From Rhodospirillales bacterium (GTDB lineage: Bacteria > Pseudomonadota > Alphaproteobacteria > Acetobacterales > Acetobacteraceae): DNA of 9,547 nt. Every line of letters begins with the position of its first letter. Positions within the stretch are counted from its first letter, which is position 1. Both the position numbers and the translations under genes were made by a program. Of the stretch, positions 6,941 to 9,547 are shown one piece after another. The stretch spans positions 1-9,547 of the forward strand of contig JANXXW010000565.1 of NCBI GenBank assembly GCA_025350425.1, in the 5' to 3' direction. The notes under the pieces are model-generated. The model saw only the letters and a list, made by a program, of their open reading frames with translations. It was not told the DNA's origin and ran no database searches.

Positions 6941-8710
6941 TTACTTCGCGCATCGGTTCAGCCATTTCTTGCCGAGATAGGCTTCGATCACCGCTGGATT
7001 CTCGATCACGTCGCGCGGCAGCCCGCTCGCCAGCACCTGTCCGTGGTCGATCACCAGGAAGCTGTCCGCGATCCGCAGCATCGCGTGCATGGTGTGCTCG
7101 ATGATGGCGACGGTCATGCCTTCGTCGCGCAGGCGTGCCAGGACCGCCAGGATGTCGTCGCATTCCTCGCGGCCGAGCCCGGCCAGCGTCTCATCGAGCA
7201 GTAACAGCTGAGGCCGGCTGGCCAACGCCCGCGCCAACTCCATCAGGCGCAGGCTTTTATTGGTCAACTGCCCCGCCGGCACCAACGCTAGATGTTCCAG
7301 CCCGACCCGCGCCAGCGCCTCGTGCGTGGTCTCGATCGCTTCCGCGTCGCGCAGCCCAGCGCCATATGCGCCGACCACCACGTTGTCGAGCAGCGACAGG
7401 CGCGGGAAGCTGCGGACCACCTGGAACGTGCGGCCGATGCCCAGGCGCGCGACGCGGTGGAGCTTCAGGCCGACCAGCGCGTGGCCGTCCAGCCCCGCCG
7501 TGCCGGAACTCGCCGGCAACACGCCGTTCAGCACATTGAACAGCGTCGTCTTGCCCGCGCCGTTGGGGCCAATGATCCCGAGGATCGTGCCGCGCGCAAC
7601 GGTGAAGCTGACATTGTTCACGGCTTTCAGGCCGCCGAACGATTTGCTCAACCCGACCACCTCCAACAACGGCGCGCCAACCGGCCGCTGCGCCACGCGC
7701 GCGGGTGCCGCGGGAACCGGCGAGGCGACCGGCAGGGGTGCGGCCGGGCGTGCGCGCAGCAATCGGTCGCGCACCGTCCAGAACACGCCCTCGGGCGCGA
7801 TCAGCATGATCAGGATAATCGCTGCGCCATACACCACGCCCTCGATGCCAGGCAGCACGCCGCCAAGTTCGGCGTTCAGCGTCTCGGCCAGCGGGATCAG
7901 CACAACCGCTCCGATCAGCGGGCCCCAGACCGTGGCGACGCCGCCAAACAACGTCACCGTCAGTGCCTGGGCCGAGGTCAGGATGCCGAACACGGAATGG
8001 GGCGTCACGATCAGCAACACGCAGGCGTACAGCCCGCCCGCCGACCCGGCCATGGCACCGCTGACGACCAATGCCCGCATCTTCCAGCGCCAAGTATCCA
8101 GCCCGGCTGCCTCCGCCGCCAGTTCGTTTTGTCGGATCGCCATCAGCGCCAACCCGAACCGGCTGTTCTCGACTGCGATCGAGACCAGCATCGCCACCAG
8201 CAGCAGGCCGGTCGCCACCAACGTGTAAGCGCGCGGATCGGCAAATTGCAGGAACGCCGCCGCGTGCTCCCGCTTCATCGGCAGCGGGACCTCCTGCAGG
8301 CCGGCGTATTGCAGGATGTAGAGAAACAGGATCGGGTATGCGAGCATCGCGAGCGCGAAGTAATGGCCGCGCAGCCGCAGCGTCGGGAGGCCGATCAGAA
8401 ACGCCGCCATCCCGCCCAGCGCGGCGCCGATTGGGATACCGAGCCAGGGTGTGATGTCGAACCATACGAGGCAGAGCGTGACGGTGTAGGCACCAAGGCC
8501 AAAGAACGCCGCATGGCCGAACGAAATCAGCCCGACGTAGCCCGAGAACAGGTTCCACGACAGCCCCATGACAGCCCAGATCGGCACCAGCGTCAGGATC
8601 AACTGATAGTAATTGTTGCTGACCGCGAGGCTCGCGGCGGCGTAGGCCACGGTGCACCCGACCAGCACAACAAGGTCGCGGCGAACCCGCGGGACGGCGC
8701 CGGGCCTCAT
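6941..8710 (-). CDS. livM-livG: LivM-LivG fusion: permease plus ATP-binding protein of the branched-chain amino-acid ABC importer
   Basis: One 589-residue protein joins the inner-membrane permease LivM (about 1-316) to the ATPase LivG (about 348-589) through a Pro/Ala-rich linker (about 320-346). LivM landmarks are SGYVGLISFGHAAFFGLGAYT (56-76), LRLRGHYFALAMLA (111-124), the ATPase-coupling loop around AIRQNELAAEAAG (191-203), and GGVATVWGPLIGA (256-268). LivG landmarks are Walker A GPNGAGKTT (381-389), GIGRTFQ (424-430), Walker B LLLLDE (502-507) and the H-loop EHT with H539. The expected LSGGQ-type signature reads LTNKS (482-486) before LRLMELARALA. The frame is continuous with no stop between modules, so the fusion is real in this sequence. 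The ATG at 8710 overlaps the livH stop as ATGA, implying translational coupling. The frame is open further upstream, but there it shadows livH. Fused LivMG proteins are known in proteobacteria. Confidence 0.93.
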   Translation of the reverse strand: MRPGAVPRVRRDLVVLVGCTVAYAAASLAVSNNYYQLILTLVPIWAVMGLSWNLFSGYVGLISFGHAAFFGLGAYTVTLCLVWFDITPWLGIPIGAALGGMAAFLIGLPTLRLRGHYFALAMLAYPILFLYILQYAGLQEVPLPMKREHAAAFLQFADPRAYTLVATGLLLVAMLVSIAVENSRFGLALMAIRQNELAAEAAGLDTWRWKMRALVVSGAMAGSAGGLYACVLLIVTPHSVFGILTSAQALTVTLFGGVATVWGPLIGAVVLIPLAETLNAELGGVLPGIEGVVYGAAIILIMLIAPEGVFWTVRDRLLRARPAAPLPVASPVPAAPARVAQRPVGAPLLEVVGLSKSFGGLKAVNNVSFTVARGTILGIIGPNGAGKTTLFNVLNGVLPASSGTAGLDGHALVGLKLHRVARLGIGRTFQVVRSFPRLSLLDNVVVGAYGAGLRDAEAIETTHEALARVGLEHLALVPAGQLTNKSLRLMELARALASRPQLLLLDETLAGLGREECDDILAVLARLRDEGMTVAIIEHTMHAMLRIADSFLVIDHGQVLASGLPRDVIENPAVIEAYLGKKWLNRCAK

Positions 8711-9547
8711 GCCCGTTCTGCCGAACGGCCGAACAATCCTTGCGGACGAAGCGTGATGATCAACAGGAATACGACGAAGATCGCCGCGTTCTGCAACTGC
8801 GTGGGCAGCACGATGGCCGAGAGTTGCTGGACGAAGCCGATGGTAAGGCCACCCCAGAACGCGCCGAGGATGCTGCCAAGCCCGCCCAGCACCACGCCCG
8901 AATACATGATGATGATGAACTCGACGCCGGTGAACGGCGTGAAGGACAGGTTGATCGCGATCAACCCGCCCGCGATCGCCGTCACGCCGCAGCCGAGGCC
9001 GAACGCGATGCGGTGCGCCCGTTCCACGTCCACGCCCGTGTAGGTTGCCGCCACCGGGTTGTCGGCTGCGGCCCGCAGCGATTTGCCGAGGCTCGTCCGC
9101 TCCAGCACCAGCCACAGCGTCACCACTACCCCGACCGCGACGAGGCACGAGATCAACCGCGCCTTGTTCAGGAACACCAAGGCGTCATAGAGCCCCGTCT
9201 CCAGCTCCCAGGCGGAGGAGGATAGCGGCGTTTGTATTGAGCGCGGCGACGACCCGAACACGATCAGCCCCCCGTTCTGCAGGATCAGCGACAGGCCGAG
9301 CGTCACGATCAACTGGCCAAAATGCCCCTCGTCCAGGCTGGCCGTCGTCCGCAGCCCCGACACGCGCGCAATCAGCAGCCGGTGCAGCACGATTCCCACC
9401 ACGAACACGATGGGGCCAGCGAGCAAGGCGGCGACGAACGGCCCGCTCGATGATCCGAACACCGTGGACAGCCCCCAGGCACCGAACAGGTAGAACGCCA
9501 CATACATGCCGAGCATCAGGAACTCGCCCTGCGCGAAGTTCACCACC
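8707..9547 (-). CDS. livH: LivH, inner-membrane permease of the branched-chain amino-acid ABC importer (5' end outside the window)
   Basis: LivH is the second integral-membrane subunit pairing with LivM to form the HAAT translocation channel. About 280 residues are visible. The first visible residues, VNFAQGEFLMLG, match the LivH block normally found some 30 residues after the start, so the true N-terminus and first helix lie beyond the right edge. A GTG at 9546 is the V of that block, not a start. Further landmarks are IVTLGLSLILQNG in the central helices, the EAA-like coupling region around SLGKSLRAAADNPVAATYTGVD, and GGLGSILGAFWGGLTIG near the C-terminus. Many hydrophobic segments of helix length run along the protein. 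The TGA stop (8709-8707) overlaps the livMG ATG. The binding protein gene (livK/livJ type) is not visible and may lie upstream, outside the window. Confidence 0.93.
   Translation of the reverse strand, partial: VVNFAQGEFLMLGMYVAFYLFGAWGLSTVFGSSSGPFVAALLAGPIVFVVGIVLHRLLIARVSGLRTTASLDEGHFGQLIVTLGLSLILQNGGLIVFGSSPRSIQTPLSSSAWELETGLYDALVFLNKARLISCLVAVGVVVTLWLVLERTSLGKSLRAAADNPVAATYTGVDVERAHRIAFGLGCGVTAIAGGLIAINLSFTPFTGVEFIIIMYSGVVLGGLGSILGAFWGGLTIGFVQQLSAIVLPTQLQNAAIFVVFLLIITLRPQGLFGRSAERA

Noticed and set aside
7292..9043. Long plus-strand open frame opposite livMG and livH (about 583 codons)
   Set aside because: It is an antisense shadow with a low-complexity Arg/Gln/His-rich translation, while the minus strand encodes LivM, LivG and LivH motifs.

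Overview
This 9.5 kb window is GC-rich bacterial DNA with ordinary ATG/GTG/TTG starts and short intergenic gaps. The gene content and protein style suggest a Proteobacterium, most likely an alphaproteobacterium (Acetobacteraceae/Rhodospirillales-like) or a betaproteobacterium. That placement is an inference from sequence style only.

Layout, left to right. (1) Positions 1-141 are less GC-rich and unrelated to what follows. At about position 142 the sequence switches abruptly into the middle of kdpB, the ATPase subunit of the high-affinity K+ pump. Everything N-terminal to the residue equivalent to about E. coli KdpB 285 is missing. (2) The kdpB remnant is followed by an intact kdpC and then a strong 15-bp hairpin terminator. 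kdpD and kdpE, which often follow kdpC, are not there. The window therefore holds the broken tail of a kdp operon. (3) A 277-nt non-coding stretch with two good inverted repeats precedes a plus-strand 12-TM major facilitator efflux-type transporter. (4) A perfect 15-bp tandem duplication lies across that gene's stop codon. It is followed by a plus-strand M20-family amidohydrolase resembling p-aminobenzoyl-glutamate hydrolase subunit B (AbgB). (5) The right half, about 4.5 kb, is a minus-strand operon read from the right edge leftwards: livH (cut by the window edge), a livM-livG fusion gene, livF, and a zinc-dependent medium-chain dehydrogenase/reductase. It converges on the M20 gene.

The liv cluster encodes the membrane and ATPase parts of a branched-chain or hydrophobic amino-acid (HAAT) ABC importer. 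The periplasmic binding protein is not visible and may lie to the right. The dehydrogenase follows livF by 64 nt, with a hairpin touching its ribosome binding site, so it is probably co-transcribed but separately tuned. An importer, a reductase and an amidohydrolase side by side suggest uptake and catabolism of a carboxylate, amino acid or acyl-amino acid. The substrate cannot be read from the sequence.

I see no rRNA, tRNA, CRISPR array, complete insertion sequence or defence system, and nothing that qualifies as a clearly new biological system. The most unusual points are the kdpB breakpoint, the LivM-LivG fusion with a non-canonical ABC signature loop, and several small inverted repeats placed next to translation starts or stops.
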